Below are positions 7,679 through 17,892 of a stretch of DNA of 64,000 nucleotides, in pieces. Positions within the stretch are counted from its first letter, which is position 1. The number at the start of each line of letters is the position of its first letter. The translations under genes and the position numbers were made by a program. The notes beneath the pieces were generated by a model. It searched no databases and was not told where the DNA came from. It saw only the letters and a list, made by a program, of their open reading frames with translations. The stretch comes from Gemmatimonadales bacterium UBA7835 (lineage in GTDB: Bacteria; Gemmatimonadota; Gemmatimonadetes; Longimicrobiales; Gaopeijiaceae). The DNA is taken from assembly GCA_002500925.1 (NCBI GenBank), contig DLTN01000123.1, positions 1-64,000 of the forward strand, read 5' to 3'.

Positions 7679-8985
7679 GTCCAGACCTCGTGATTTCGCA
7701 CAACGGAACCAGTAATAGACGACTCCACACAGTCTTCTAATGAACCGTAAAGAACGTCATACCCGGTATTAGACGGACCGTAATGAGCAAACTTACCTGA
7801 GTTAGTCATGAGTACCCCACCCTTCGCTTCTAGAATCGGGGTAACCACCACACACGTGTCCGCTACAATCTCAACGCCCGACTCTCTAAGGTCTTTCGAG
7901 ATCCCAGCTGCATCCATTTCAGACAGCGTATCCCTTGCCGTGCATACGTAGAAGGGCACCCCGAGACGGCGACCTCGCAGGCATCGATGAAGTGCTCGGA
8001 ATTCTAAGTCGCTGAAGTGTGGACTTCCTAAAGCAACCGCATCAATGCGTTCGGTATCACCTGCAGTACTCAAGCGCTCCAGGGCAGCCTGGATACCATG
8101 AGGTTCAAGTTCAATCGTTCGAACTAGGTCAGCGCCAGCAAAACTATTCTCGTCTGTCAGATTGGCGACGGGCCGATCGGAATCTGACTTAAGAATAGAC
8201 TCCACCGTAGGTGCCTCTGGGGTCACTCCTTCTACGTGAAACAATGCGACAGCACCCGACGAAGCACCTGCGGCACCCAGCGCTTTTAACTGGTCTCGCG
8301 TCGTCGTGCTTGGTAGGCCCCTGATCACAGAAATTTCACTACCTAACTCCAAGCCGAGCCACGTACCCAAAACCGGGTAAAAAACGTCCCGTGACTTCAA
8401 AGTCACTGGGACGCGGGTGGCATCCACCACTACAGTCGCTTTCCTATTCTCTTCTACGTGCAGGCCATAGAACGGCGCTCGTGCAGTCAGCGCACAGCAG
8501 GCGTCCAAAAAATCACCGTAACGCTCGGTGCGAGCGCCAAGAACTGAGTTAACAAACGCGATCGCATTTGACTCACCCCAAGCAACCTGCTCACCAACCT
8601 TAGGTTCGTGGCCAACTTGATACGGCGCACAGGTAAACGTCGGCTGAGCACCCAGCGCTACGTACGCTTCCATTTGTCTGCGCGCCATATCGGTCTTGTG
8701 AGCATCCGCTTGGACGACATCGGGATGCAAAAGATCGAGTGCCCCCACGTTAAGCGTCGTCGGAACCGCTACTTGACCCCCACCTTTCACGAGCGCCTCT
8801 GCGAACTCCACCCCACCATCCCCGTGGTAGAGGCATCCGTCTATATGGGAAGACGAAATCTCTACCAGCGACTCCACGCCAAGAAGCTCGGCCGCCGCGA
8901 TAACTACACGCATACACATCGCTGTAGCTTCCCCGGAAGATCCGGCTAGGAGTTCACGCTCAGTCTGAGTAAGGTGGAGTGGCAT
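7672..8985 (-). CDS. Aconitase X catalytic (large) subunit, DUF521
   Basis: A 437-residue catalytic subunit of the AcnX family, starting MPLHLTQTERELLAG as most members do, with the early EISSSHIDGCLYHGDGG segment and later CTAR and ADTCVVVTPI with cysteines that can ligate an Fe-S cluster. The ATG at 8985 is well placed. It is translationally coupled to the small subunit downstream. The start is divergent from a thioesterase-dehydratase pair with about 70 nt between the chosen starts, room for one compact promoter region. Dehydratase activity is expected from the family; the substrate cannot be told from sequence. Confidence 0.88.
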   Translation of the reverse strand: MPLHLTQTERELLAGSSGEATAMCMRVVIAAAELLGVESLVEISSSHIDGCLYHGDGGVEFAEALVKGGGQVAVPTTLNVGALDLLHPDVVQADAHKTDMARRQMEAYVALGAQPTFTCAPYQVGHEPKVGEQVAWGESNAIAFVNSVLGARTERYGDFLDACCALTARAPFYGLHVEENRKATVVVDATRVPVTLKSRDVFYPVLGTWLGLELGSEISVIRGLPSTTTRDQLKALGAAGASSGAVALFHVEGVTPEAPTVESILKSDSDRPVANLTDENSFAGADLVRTIELEPHGIQAALERLSTAGDTERIDAVALGSPHFSDLEFRALHRCLRGRRLGVPFYVCTARDTLSEMDAAGISKDLRESGVEIVADTCVVVTPILEAKGGVLMTNSGKFAHYGPSNTGYDVLYGSLEDCVESSITGSVVRNHEVWTW

Positions 8986-9056
8986 GAATGAGAGGCTACC
9001 CTACACTGACGCTCCAGACCAGCTTGATTGCATTCGGTCTCAAAAACCCCCAGGAA

Positions 9057-9521
9057 ATGTCCCTCTTCACAATTAACGAACGTGTCCGCTGGTCAGCGGT
9101 CGATAAAGCTGGAATCATCTTCTATGGCGCGTATGTACGCTTCTTCGAACTCGCCGAGATGGAACTCTTCCGCAGTGCAGGCGTGCCCTACTCCGAAGTC
9201 TTCGACCGATGGGATATGTGGCTCCCCAGGGTGCATCTTGAGTCGGACTTCCATTACCCATCACGGCTAGACGACGAACTACGCGTCGCTGCCTACTTTA
9301 CTAAGTTCGGAACCAGCTCCCTGCAGATCAACTTCGACGTGCTCCACCTAGACGCCGGGCGACTTGCCGTATCGGGACACGAAGTGCTCGTTTGCACGAC
9401 ACGGGACACTCTTGAGACCCGGCCGCTGCCGAAAGAACTCATCAAGATCCTCCGACCCTACTGCATGACCGTGGAGGAGGCTCGTGCAGAACTGGCTCTG
9501 CAGGGCGATCTGAGCCAATGA
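9057..9521 (+). CDS. Hotdog-fold acyl-CoA thioesterase (4HBT type)
   Basis: A 154-residue single hotdog domain. The family pattern is clear in VRWSAVDKAGIIFYGAYVRF near the N-terminus (the Asp of the DxxGxIFYG block is the usual catalytic acid), followed by the long helix FFELAEMELFRSAG. It would hydrolyse an acyl- or aroyl-CoA thioester. I prefer the ATG at 9057 (CAGGAA just upstream) because it starts at the conserved domain; the frame is open back to an ATG at 8988, only three bases from the divergent AcnX start. Its stop overlaps the next gene's ATG (ATGA). Confidence 0.78.
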   Translation: MSLFTINERVRWSAVDKAGIIFYGAYVRFFELAEMELFRSAGVPYSEVFDRWDMWLPRVHLESDFHYPSRLDDELRVAAYFTKFGTSSLQINFDVLHLDAGRLAVSGHEVLVCTTRDTLETRPLPKELIKILRPYCMTVEEARAELALQGDLSQ

Positions 9522-10495
9522 GCACATCTGACCCCATTCCGATTCCATCGACCCAAGAAATCTACGAAGCACGCGAACGCATAACCGAAGACGTCACCTG
9601 CTCACCACTGATTCCATTGGACGGATACGGACGGGGTCAAGGTGGGATCTGGCTTAAGCTGGAATGTTTGCAATCGATCGGATCGTTCAAGATCCGGGGA
9701 GCAGCCAATGCGATCGGTCTAGCAGATTCCGCACAACTAGAGCATGGGGTCTATACAGCCAGTGCTGGCAACATGGCTCAAGGCGTCGCCCTCGCGGCAA
9801 AACGACTGGGTCTGCCTTGTCGTGTCATCGTTCCAGACACAGCCCCCAAAGCAAAGACGGATGCGATAAAACAGCTTCAAGCAGAAGTGGTTTCAGTTCC
9901 ATTCAACGAATGGTGGCAGGTTCTAGTAGAGCACGGGCACCCGTCGGAGACAGGTTTTTTCATCCATCCAGTGAGCAATCCAGACGTGATCGCAGGGAAT
10001 GGCACAGTTGGCCTAGAGATTATGGAACAACTTCCCGATGTCGATGCCATCGTGGTTCCGTTCGGGGGAGGAGGCTTGAGTTGCGGGATCGCAGCGGCCA
10101 TTCGAGAACGTACACCCAGCATCCCAGTGTACGCTGCTGAAGTCGAAACAGCGGCCCCTCTTTCTGCTTCCTTTTCTTCGGGTGCCGCGACCGCGATCAG
10201 GCGCACCCCTACCTTCGTCGACGGAATCGGGGGGACTAGTGTGCTGGAAGACATGTGGCCACTGGCTCGCGTGCTTATCGAAAGCTCACTGATCGTTTCA
10301 ATTTCTGAGGTCTGCGATGCCATTCGCACCCTTGTATCCAAGGCTCACGTTATCGCAGAGGGGGCAGGTGCTAGCTCCGTTGCGGCCGCGCTCCATCACC
10401 TGCCGAGCAATCAACGGACGGTCGCTGTGGTATCCGGCGGCAATATCGATAGAAGCGTACTGAAACAAATTTTGTCTGGCGAAACACCCCGCTAA
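9518..10495 (+). CDS. PLP-dependent serine/threonine dehydratase or serine racemase-like enzyme
   Basis: A 325-residue fold-type II PLP enzyme. The Schiff-base lysine is K58 in SFKIRGA, the phosphate loop is GGGGL (183-187), and SGGN near the C-terminus holds the pyridine-nitrogen contact. No C-terminal ACT regulatory domain is present, so it is the catabolic or racemase type rather than feedback-inhibited IlvA. Reaction: deamination of L-Ser/L-Thr or a 3-hydroxy-amino acid, or racemisation. It is coupled to the upstream thioesterase by ATGA. With the divergent aconitase X genes it may form a hydroxy-amino-acid or imino-acid pathway (inference). Confidence 0.82.
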   Translation: MSTSDPIPIPSTQEIYEARERITEDVTCSPLIPLDGYGRGQGGIWLKLECLQSIGSFKIRGAANAIGLADSAQLEHGVYTASAGNMAQGVALAAKRLGLPCRVIVPDTAPKAKTDAIKQLQAEVVSVPFNEWWQVLVEHGHPSETGFFIHPVSNPDVIAGNGTVGLEIMEQLPDVDAIVVPFGGGGLSCGIAAAIRERTPSIPVYAAEVETAAPLSASFSSGAATAIRRTPTFVDGIGGTSVLEDMWPLARVLIESSLIVSISEVCDAIRTLVSKAHVIAEGAGASSVAAALHHLPSNQRTVAVVSGGNIDRSVLKQILSGETPR

Positions 10496-10572
10496 CTACA
10501 ACGTCCAGCTAAGCCCTCACAAACTGACGGACCCTGGTGACCAAGCATCGGTGACCACCCATGATTCGCCCG

Positions 10573-13500
10573 TCACTTTTCGAAAGAACGGACCTTTTGG
10601 AACTGTTCGAACTCAGGTGATACAACATCACCCGTATGTTCTTCCGCCCACGCCGCAAGCGGCGAAGAAACATTCCCATATTCGTCCCGACGTGCACGAC
10701 ATATATCTGAGAAGTCGCAGTACTTGCAGTCTTCGGGATCGTCAGTAGGCACAAAGCGCCCTCTCACTACGCCATCCAAGAGAAATTCGAGGAGATCCTC
10801 GAGCCGGCTCATCTCATCCCGATCATAGATGAACCTTTGATTCTGACCGCTCCTTGTCGGAAAGTGGTACTGACCGTCTACCACCTCTACACCAAGCCGC
10901 TCCTCAGCAACCCTGGCATATATGGCGTGTTGTAGACGGCGGCCTCCTCCAAATACATCCGCACCATAGCGTTTCGCGCTGCCGGTCTTGTAATCAATCA
11001 CATGTAGACCGTGAAGATCTTGGTCCACTCGATCGATGGCACCTCTGAGACGCAAGCGCCCTCCCTCTAATTCGATTGCCACTGGCTCATCACCGTCAAT
11101 CCCGAATTTCAGCTCAAGGGCGATACTGTCAGCGCTGTCACTCCGAATCATCCGGACAAACGAGCGCACGTCTTCCCTAAGACCGGCGACCTCTCTGCTG
11201 AGTGCACCCTCTCCCGGAGCCGGGACTTGGGACCGGAATACATCGACCCGTTCTTGTAGAATATCCAGTGCTCGCATCTCAAATTCGGCTTCGTCTGGCT
11301 CGATCCCATCTGCCCGAGACGTTCGCAGAGACGCTTCGAACACGCTGTGAAGCAGGCTGCCACGCTGACGTGGGTCCAACCACCGGTCTGGGTCCAGTTC
11401 CGGATCATCCGGCGAACGAATTCCCAGAACCACACTGTGCAGGTACCGAAGCGGACAGCTGGCCAGTGCCTCCAGGCGACTGGCTGAAAGGACAACTCCG
11501 TCCTTCGCACGAGGATCTAATTCCTCAGGTCGTGGCTGGATTATCCCGTGAACCTCGCCTGGCTCACCAAACATTCTCTCCTCAGCAGCAGCTAGGCCAC
11601 GATCAAGCCCTGGAAACGATCCACGCACCGACTCGACACCTCGCTTGATACTTGAGCTAGTTCCTAACGCCCGCATCCACACATCATCTCCATCAAGCGC
11701 TGGACTCTCTGCCCCCGGGATCGCGCTGATGACGGGACCGATCACCTTCTGAAGATCGTCAAACGTCAACGATACATCACCGCGCGCCAACCGAAGCGCG
11801 TGCAGCAAGATAGAAGAGGGGGCAATGGTCTGAGCCCCGGAAACATCCCACGCTCCAAAGCTCATCGTGACGACGCCCCTAAGACGTGCGAACATCGCAG
11901 CGAAGCTGAAAAGCCTCTCACGAAAAAGCTCAGTTGAAGTGAGCAGGCCGGTTCCGAGCACTCTGCGATCGCTGTCCAGGAGCACTGCGTCCTGCCTCAC
12001 TCCTCCTGGCATCCTTTCCGCATCGAGCCCTACAACGAAAACTGCCTCACGACCCGAGTAACCTCCATGCTCCAAATCGCTCAGGTGAAGAGCCCCGCCT
12101 GTCGACGTCCAAGGTGCCCCTGCCCCGTCAGGATCATCACCAAAGATCTCCGGACGTACTCGGAGGTCCAAGTGACGTCGAAGAATCGAGACCGCAGAAC
12201 GAAACTCCGTCCTGCGATTTAGCGTAGCCTCAATCCGCTCAAGAACTCGGGATACCTCCTCTCGCGCGCGGCGATCTGCCCCACGTCCACGTGGTACTCT
12301 ACGTAAAAAAGACCGAAGACCACGCGCGATCTCTGCGGGTGAGACGCGATCGCCCTCTCCACCCATACGATCAGGGATCGCCGGTGTCTCCTTGAGAGGC
12401 GGGAACAGGATCGCCCGGATCGCTTCTGTTTCCTCTCGCACTCGGTTCCGGCGACGTTCGAAACTGTCTACGGGCTCCGCCTGGCCCCTCTCCATGCGGT
12501 CTACCCCCTTTAGGGCCTCCTGAATCTGAGTGCGGTAGCGTTTACGACCCCAACCGACTCTTAAACTCCGGAACCTCCGAGCCAATGCAGCCGGCGCATG
12601 ATTTCCTCTGCCTTTGGGTGGCCGGAGGTCTCCAGCTTCAAGAAGACGGCGGATCAACGAAGCATGAAAACCCTCTTCGATCCAGTCCAGGTATGCTTTC
12701 ACAACACGACCCGTTCGGGTCCGGCTAATCGGCAGTCCTCCTGCGTATGTGACCGGAATCCCAAGCTGACTCGCTATAGCATGAAGCGCCGAACCATAAG
12801 TCGTCCCGTCTGCGGCTATGATCTCAACTTGGTCCCACGAGAGGCCACGCTCTACCACGCGCCTCAAGACCTCACGCAACTCGGCGTCAATTGATGCTGC
12901 GCTGAAGAAGACAAGCTCACCTCCTCCAACTGCTTCTCCGGGCGCGTATAGGTGGGATCCTGAGGATGGCTCTCCGGATCGACCCCAAAGCAGCGACCTA
13001 GGAACATCCAGCCCGATCACAGGATCAGTCTCGAGCACACGACCTCCGCGCGCAGACATCGCCGAGATCAAGTTGCCATAAAGTCCCCGCATCGATAATC
13101 CCGGCAGGAGGAGAAGCTGATCGGCTTCCAGCGCCGCTGGCATACGGCCTCCCTCCGTTTCTAGCTCCGCCATCGCGAGTCGAAGCACCGTCGCCGTATC
13201 TGCTCGACACCGCTCTGTCAACAAACGCTCATACCGCTGGAGCACCCGAACTAAGAAGAGCTTTTTTCCCCACTGAACAAAACGGGCATCGTCAAGCTTT
13301 CGTGGACAGACTTCCGCCAACCTTAAAGCTAGGATTGCTCCATGTACTCGATCCCGGAACCCAACCCCTTCCGACAGCTCACCAAAAACTCCTTCCTCAT
13401 CAGTTAGGGCAGAATCTAAAGCACGATCCAGAAGCGCTGCCTGCTCGAACTTATCGACAACATCAAGGTTCTCTCGGTCTAAGCCTCTCTGTGCCAGCTT

Positions 13501-13707
13501 CTGAGCAAGCCTCTGGAGTGTGAGCACCTCAAACCCAACCCAGCCTTCTCCAACTATTGCCAGTCGCCTTAATAGTTCTCGTCCGGCCGCATGCGTAGGC
13601 GCGACGATAAGCTTCCGAGCAAGTCGATGCCGCCGAGATACGGCAGCAAGAGAATCGACGAGTCGAGGTGTGGTAGTGGTGTCGATCATTTTACGGTGAA
13701 AACCCAT
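10573..13707 (-). CDS. AddB-like helicase/PD-(D/E)XK nuclease with Fe-S cysteines
   Basis: A 1044-residue protein with the layout of AddB: an N-terminal UvrD-like region (LIVAPTHAAGRELLRRLA near the start), a central region, and a C-terminal RecB-family nuclease with GAIDRVD followed by VIDYKTG. Four cysteines frame the nuclease: one in CPLRYLHS and three in CKYCDFSDIC near the C-terminus, the AddB-type 4Fe-4S arrangement. The N-terminal loop that should be Walker A has no GK(S/T), so ATPase activity there is doubtful. No AddA partner lies in the window. The start may be ATG 13707 or 13689. Expected role: DNA end processing for recombination repair. Confidence 0.8.
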   Translation of the reverse strand: MGFHRKMIDTTTTPRLVDSLAAVSRRHRLARKLIVAPTHAAGRELLRRLAIVGEGWVGFEVLTLQRLAQKLAQRGLDRENLDVVDKFEQAALLDRALDSALTDEEGVFGELSEGVGFRDRVHGAILALRLAEVCPRKLDDARFVQWGKKLFLVRVLQRYERLLTERCRADTATVLRLAMAELETEGGRMPAALEADQLLLLPGLSMRGLYGNLISAMSARGGRVLETDPVIGLDVPRSLLWGRSGEPSSGSHLYAPGEAVGGGELVFFSAASIDAELREVLRRVVERGLSWDQVEIIAADGTTYGSALHAIASQLGIPVTYAGGLPISRTRTGRVVKAYLDWIEEGFHASLIRRLLEAGDLRPPKGRGNHAPAALARRFRSLRVGWGRKRYRTQIQEALKGVDRMERGQAEPVDSFERRRNRVREETEAIRAILFPPLKETPAIPDRMGGEGDRVSPAEIARGLRSFLRRVPRGRGADRRAREEVSRVLERIEATLNRRTEFRSAVSILRRHLDLRVRPEIFGDDPDGAGAPWTSTGGALHLSDLEHGGYSGREAVFVVGLDAERMPGGVRQDAVLLDSDRRVLGTGLLTSTELFRERLFSFAAMFARLRGVVTMSFGAWDVSGAQTIAPSSILLHALRLARGDVSLTFDDLQKVIGPVISAIPGAESPALDGDDVWMRALGTSSSIKRGVESVRGSFPGLDRGLAAAEERMFGEPGEVHGIIQPRPEELDPRAKDGVVLSASRLEALASCPLRYLHSVVLGIRSPDDPELDPDRWLDPRQRGSLLHSVFEASLRTSRADGIEPDEAEFEMRALDILQERVDVFRSQVPAPGEGALSREVAGLREDVRSFVRMIRSDSADSIALELKFGIDGDEPVAIELEGGRLRLRGAIDRVDQDLHGLHVIDYKTGSAKRYGADVFGGGRRLQHAIYARVAEERLGVEVVDGQYHFPTRSGQNQRFIYDRDEMSRLEDLLEFLLDGVVRGRFVPTDDPEDCKYCDFSDICRARRDEYGNVSSPLAAWAEEHTGDVVSPEFEQFQKVRSFEK

Positions 13708-13824
13708 CGGCTAGCATTAGAGCCAAGATACGTTTATCGCACGGCGTGGGGGAGAGCCCGTAGCGCCAAGGTCGCATCTCCCGTAGCCTTTCCAATGTCC
13801 ATCACGATACGACGTGAGCTTACC

Positions 13825-15072
13825 ATGATTCGATGCACCCTAACCTCCAAATTCACCGTAGCAATGCTCTTCACATTGGCAACTGCGGTTACTCCCTCAC
13901 TTTCAGCTGGTCAGGACTACTGGCCTGGCGCTCACCTCGACTGGGAGCGGCTAGATCCGGCCTCAGCAGGTTTTGATCCTGTAAAGCTCGCCGAAGCGGT
14001 CCGGTTCGCTATAGCCGCGGAGTCAACCTCACCCAGAGATCTGGCACTCAATCACGACATGTCATTTGGCCGAGAGCCGAGAGGCGAGGCGATCGGGCCA
14101 TTCACGGTTCGTGCCCCTCAAAGTGGTGTCATCGTTCACAAGGGATATATCGTCGCTGAGTGGGGTGACCCCGAAAAAGTCGACAACACATTCAGTGTAG
14201 CCAAAAGCTTTCTGTCCACGACTGTTGGCTTAGCTTGGGACCGAGGATTAATACGAAGCGTGGATGACCGGTTGCGTTCTTACATGCCGCCGATTGTCCT
14301 CGAGCCGGGGGATGGTGAGCCGAACGATCAGGAGGGGAGGCGCCCAAAGCTACTTTTCGAATCTGACAACAACCAGAAAATCACTTGGGATCACCTGCTT
14401 CGGCAGACCAGTGATTGGGAGGGCACTTTATGGGGAAAGCCCGAATGGGCAGACCGGCCCGACCAAGATCGATCAACATGGCTAACGAGGGAACGTGTTG
14501 AACCCGGAACAGTGTATGAATACAACGACACTCGAGTGAACCTCCTCGCATTAGCCGCTACGAGTGTGTGGCGTCGTCCTCTGCCGGAGGTCCTGCGCGA
14601 ATACGTTATGGACCCGATCGGTGCGTCACCCACCTGGCGCTGGCATGGTTATCAGAACTCTTGGATCATCATGGACGGGGTCATGGTGCAGGCGCCAAGC
14701 GGAGGGAGCCATTGGGGTGGAGGCATGCTAATCAATGCCTACGACCTCGCTCGCTTCGGATTGCTCACTATGCACAAAGGCATGTGGGATGGGAAAAGGA
14801 TCATCTCTGAGGAATGGATCGACCTGTCCACGACGCCAGGTGATGTAAACGAGTCATACGGCTTCATGAACTACATGCTAAACCCAGACGGCAGCCGCTA
14901 CTCTAATGCGCCTGATTATACATGGACTCACTCAGGCGCGGGGTCAAACCTCGTTTACGTCGACCCTGCTAATGAGCTTGTGGTGGTTGCCCGCTGGATC
15001 CGAGGCAACCAAATGAATGACTTGCTCGGCCTAGTCTTTGACGCAATGGGAGACCTAGCAACCGCACGCTGA
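13825..15072 (+). CDS. Secreted beta-lactamase-family serine hydrolase
   Basis: A 415-residue protein with a Sec signal peptide (basic start, hydrophobic core MLFTLATAV, cleavage near LSAGQ). The class C beta-lactamase/DD-peptidase fold is shown by the S-x-x-K motif SVAKS, a Tyr motif in EYNDTRVN, and the HSGAG box near the C-terminus in place of KTG. Such proteins are esterases, D-aminopeptidases or PBP-like enzymes; real beta-lactamase activity is not implied. I start at the ATG at 13825, next to the signal peptide; an ATG at 13795 is in frame. It diverges from the AddB-like gene. The substrate is unknown. Confidence 0.82.
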   Translation: MIRCTLTSKFTVAMLFTLATAVTPSLSAGQDYWPGAHLDWERLDPASAGFDPVKLAEAVRFAIAAESTSPRDLALNHDMSFGREPRGEAIGPFTVRAPQSGVIVHKGYIVAEWGDPEKVDNTFSVAKSFLSTTVGLAWDRGLIRSVDDRLRSYMPPIVLEPGDGEPNDQEGRRPKLLFESDNNQKITWDHLLRQTSDWEGTLWGKPEWADRPDQDRSTWLTRERVEPGTVYEYNDTRVNLLALAATSVWRRPLPEVLREYVMDPIGASPTWRWHGYQNSWIIMDGVMVQAPSGGSHWGGGMLINAYDLARFGLLTMHKGMWDGKRIISEEWIDLSTTPGDVNESYGFMNYMLNPDGSRYSNAPDYTWTHSGAGSNLVYVDPANELVVVARWIRGNQMNDLLGLVFDAMGDLATAR

Positions 15073-15142
15073 CCGGCAGTGTGAACGCCACTCTGACGGT
15101 GGAGCCAGAAACAATAAGGAGAGGGGTCTCATTCTCTATTCT

Positions 15143-15514
15143 ATGATGAGAAGGTTCTCCTTAATCACACTGCTCATTTCAGTGGGTTGCTCGACAGGTA
15201 GCTCAACAGAGCCTGCCGCGTGCACAAAAGAGTATGTCTATGGGTTACATGCCCAAATCAAGGACGCTCGGAGCGACAGTGCTATCGCACAAGGAACGAT
15301 CCTCACACTTCAGGAGGGCAGCTATCAGGAAGTCGTGACCGAATCATGGGATGGATTGATGATGTTCGGCGCTGGTGAACGTCCGGGCGAGTACACAGTG
15401 ACGGCCGAGCGTCTCGGCTACGATGAGTGGACGATGAGCGGAGTAGAGATTTTGTCGGACGGTTGCCACGTCATCCCGGTTTCATTGAGAGTTCAAATGG
15501 CACCGGCATCATGA
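15143..15514 (+). CDS. Small lipoprotein with carboxypeptidase-regulatory-like domain
   Basis: A 123-residue protein that begins with a short basic stretch, a hydrophobic core (FSLITLLISVG) and a Cys at residue 16, consistent with a lipoprotein signal although the lipobox is not ideal. The rest looks like a single beta-sandwich of the carboxypeptidase regulatory type (GLHAQIKDARSDSAIAQGTI, then PGEYTVTAERLGYDEW). Two further cysteines (27 and about 112) could form a disulfide. Probably surface- or periplasm-anchored; function unknown. It follows the serine hydrolase after 70 nt and ends shortly before a strong terminator. Confidence 0.6.
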   Translation: MMRRFSLITLLISVGCSTGSSTEPAACTKEYVYGLHAQIKDARSDSAIAQGTILTLQEGSYQEVVTESWDGLMMFGAGERPGEYTVTAERLGYDEWTMSGVEILSDGCHVIPVSLRVQMAPAS

Positions 15515-15558
15515 CCCATCACCTAATGGAAAATCCGGCTGGGTAAGAACAAAAGCAG

Positions 15559-15590
15559 GAGGGAGTGGCGAATCTATTCGCCACTCCCTC
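15559..15590. terminator. Strong hairpin terminator between convergent genes
   Basis: A perfect 14-bp inverted repeat, GAGGGAGTGGCGAA and its complement, around a TCTA loop. It lies between the lipoprotein gene (plus, ends 15514) and glutamine synthetase (minus, ends 15635). Read on the minus strand the stem is followed by a T-rich stretch (CTGCTTTTGTTCTT), so it should end glnN transcription; it may work for both strands. Confidence 0.75.
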
Positions 15591-15634
15591 TCCCTTCAGG
15601 TCACAACACCCCCGCTCGGACGCCTGTCCTGCCT

Positions 15635-17803
15635 CTACTTCACAAAGAGCATGTCCCGATAAGCAGGTACCGGCCAAAGGTCATCAGGCACCACGCGCTC
15701 AAGACGATCTACTACGTCACGGACGTCATTCATCGCGGGTATAATGTTCGTTCTCATGTGTTCGGCTTTTGAGACCACGTCGTCACCGCCAAGCTCTTGG
15801 TTCACTGACGCTAACAATCCAGTCTTCTCGTTGAGCGCGTCGACTAAGTCATTAACTCGTTGCGCCGTCGCCAGAACACCGCCGGCCTTCATACCGAGAT
15901 CGTCCGCGCGCTCCGCTGTGGTGAGCAAGTTATTCAAGTACCGAACCGCAGCCGGTAAGAACATCGTCTCTGCCATGTGCTGCGCCGTCTCGCCTTCGAT
16001 GTTGATAGCTATGAAGTACTGTTCGACAAAGATCTCGAAACGGCTCTCCAGTTCGCGATTAGATAGCACGCCGTATTTCTCGAAGAGTTTTAGATTCTTC
16101 TCGTCCACCATCTTAGGCAAAGCGTCCATGGTGCTGCGCAGGTTCAGTAACCCACGACCCTCTGCCTCAGTAACCCACTCATCCGCGTAGTTGTCACCGT
16201 TGAAGATCACGTGTTTGAATTCGTGGATCTCCGAGGCTAGCAAGGAACGGAGCGCATCATCAAACGATGTGCCTTGCTCGAGTTCAGCTTCGAGCTTCGT
16301 ACACAGATCATCAATCGCCTCGGCGACTACGGTATTTAGCACCATAGCCGGAAAAGAAACGCTCTGCGACGAGCCGAGCGCACGGAACTCCCACTTGTTA
16401 CCCGTGAAAGCGAAAGGAGAAGTTCGGTTCCGGTCACCCGCGTGCTTAGGGAGATTTGGGAGCGATTTCACTCCAAGGCCAAGAAGGCCAGAAGGCATAC
16501 TACTGGTGGCCTCACCTGCCTTCTCAATCTGCTCAAAAACATCCTGAAGCTGATCACCGCAGAAAGCCGAGATAATGGCTGGAGGCGCTTCGTTAGCGCC
16601 AAGACGGTGGTCATTCCCTGCATGGGCTACGGCTGCTCGCAGCAGATCCTGGTGCTTAGCTACAGCCTTTAGTGTAGCCGAGCAGAAGAACAGGAACTGC
16701 ATGTTATCGTGCGGAGTCTCACCGGGTTCCAGAAGGTTCTGATCTTCCGTGCTAAGCGACCAATTCAGGTGCTTACCGCTGCCGTTCACACCCTGGAACG
16801 GTTTCTCATGCAGTAAGCAAACGAGTCCATACTTTCGAGCCACCCGGAGAAGCGTAGACATTACGAGTTGCTGATGGTCCGCTGCCTGGTTGGCATCTTC
16901 ATAGATAGGAGCCATCTCATACTGACCCGGTGCCACCTCATTGTGACGTGTGGTGATCGGCACCCCGAGCCTATAAAGCTCAAGCTCCACCTCATTCATG
17001 CATTCTAGGACGCGCGATGGGATCGACCCGAAATAGTGATCGTCAAGCTCCTGACCCTTTGGCGGTTTTGTGCCAAATAGCGTTCGGCCCGCAGTTTGAA
17101 GGTCTGGTCGTCGGTAGTAGAACTCCTCGTCGACCAGAAAGAACTCCTGCTCAGCACCACAAGTCGCGGTAACGGGCTTCGATGGAGAGCCAAATAGTTC
17201 AAGGGCACGACGCGCCTGAACGTCAATCACATCCATCGAACGAAGTAAGGGCGTCTTCTTGTCGAGTGCATCGCCCGCCCACGATGCAAAAACAGTAGGA
17301 ATGCATAGATACGCCCCGCCCGGACCCTCCATAATAAAGGCTGGTGAGGTCGGATCCCATCCTGTGTATCCCCTCGCTTCGAAAGTGGCTCGCAGGCCGC
17401 CGGTAGGAAATGAGGACCCGTCAGGCTCACCCTGCACAAGCTCCTTACCTCGGAAGTCTGTAATAGCACGGCCGTCCCCAGTCGGCTTTAAAAAGGAGTC
17501 ATGTTTTTCAGCTGTGCTGCCGGTCAATGGCTGAAACCAGTGGGCATAATGGGTGGCACCCTTCTCTAGAGCCCACTCCTTCATAGCGGACGCTACTGCG
17601 TCCGCAACTGACTCGTCCAGCTCTGTCCGGTTCTGGATCGTAGAGAGCAAAGCCTCATACTGCGCACTAGGCATACGAGCTTTCATCTCGTAGAGACCGA
17701 AAAGATTTTCACCAAACACCTCTTCAAGGTTTGTGCGGGTTCGCTTCTCAATCGCAGTTGTCGAGTCGTATTTCGCTGCAGCCAGAGTGTCGAAGCGTGA
17801 CAT
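15635..17803 (-). CDS. glnN: Glutamine synthetase type III
   Basis: A 722-residue enzyme, the usual length of type III glutamine synthetases (types I and II are about 350-470). Family landmarks include the N-terminal segment [16 protein letters not shown], the catalytic stretch [33 protein letters not shown], and [11 protein letters not shown]. It makes glutamine from glutamate, ammonia and ATP. The ATG at 17803 has GGAG upstream and starts at the conserved [12 protein letters not shown]; the frame is open to 17863. An AT-rich promoter region with two tandem near-repeats (17893-17922) lies upstream, shared with a divergent ATPase-like gene. It is monocistronic and ends at a strong hairpin. 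Confidence 0.93.
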   Translation of the reverse strand: MSRFDTLAAAKYDSTTAIEKRTRTNLEEVFGENLFGLYEMKARMPSAQYEALLSTIQNRTELDESVADAVASAMKEWALEKGATHYAHWFQPLTGSTAEKHDSFLKPTGDGRAITDFRGKELVQGEPDGSSFPTGGLRATFEARGYTGWDPTSPAFIMEGPGGAYLCIPTVFASWAGDALDKKTPLLRSMDVIDVQARRALELFGSPSKPVTATCGAEQEFFLVDEEFYYRRPDLQTAGRTLFGTKPPKGQELDDHYFGSIPSRVLECMNEVELELYRLGVPITTRHNEVAPGQYEMAPIYEDANQAADHQQLVMSTLLRVARKYGLVCLLHEKPFQGVNGSGKHLNWSLSTEDQNLLEPGETPHDNMQFLFFCSATLKAVAKHQDLLRAAVAHAGNDHRLGANEAPPAIISAFCGDQLQDVFEQIEKAGEATSSMPSGLLGLGVKSLPNLPKHAGDRNRTSPFAFTGNKWEFRALGSSQSVSFPAMVLNTVVAEAIDDLCTKLEAELEQGTSFDDALRSLLASEIHEFKHVIFNGDNYADEWVTEAEGRGLLNLRSTMDALPKMVDEKNLKLFEKYGVLSNRELESRFEIFVEQYFIAINIEGETAQHMAETMFLPAAVRYLNNLLTTAERADDLGMKAGGVLATAQRVNDLVDALNEKTGLLASVNQELGGDDVVSKAEHMRTNIIPAMNDVRDVVDRLERVVPDDLWPVPAYRDMLFVK

Positions 17804-17892
17804 GGAAACTCCAAATAGGGTGAGGTGCCTTAACTGTCCGAGAACCTGCGAAAGACAGGACACACTCTCAACCCCACAATAAGCTATTTTAT

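Noticed and set aside
10541..10566. GGTGACC direct repeats as a regulatory site
   Set aside because: Only two short copies in a convergent intergenic region, not at a promoter; likely chance.
13825..15072. Antibiotic-resistance beta-lactamase
   Set aside because: The KTG box is replaced by HSG, and the protein is closer in pattern to esterase/D-aminopeptidase-like members. The fold alone does not support resistance.
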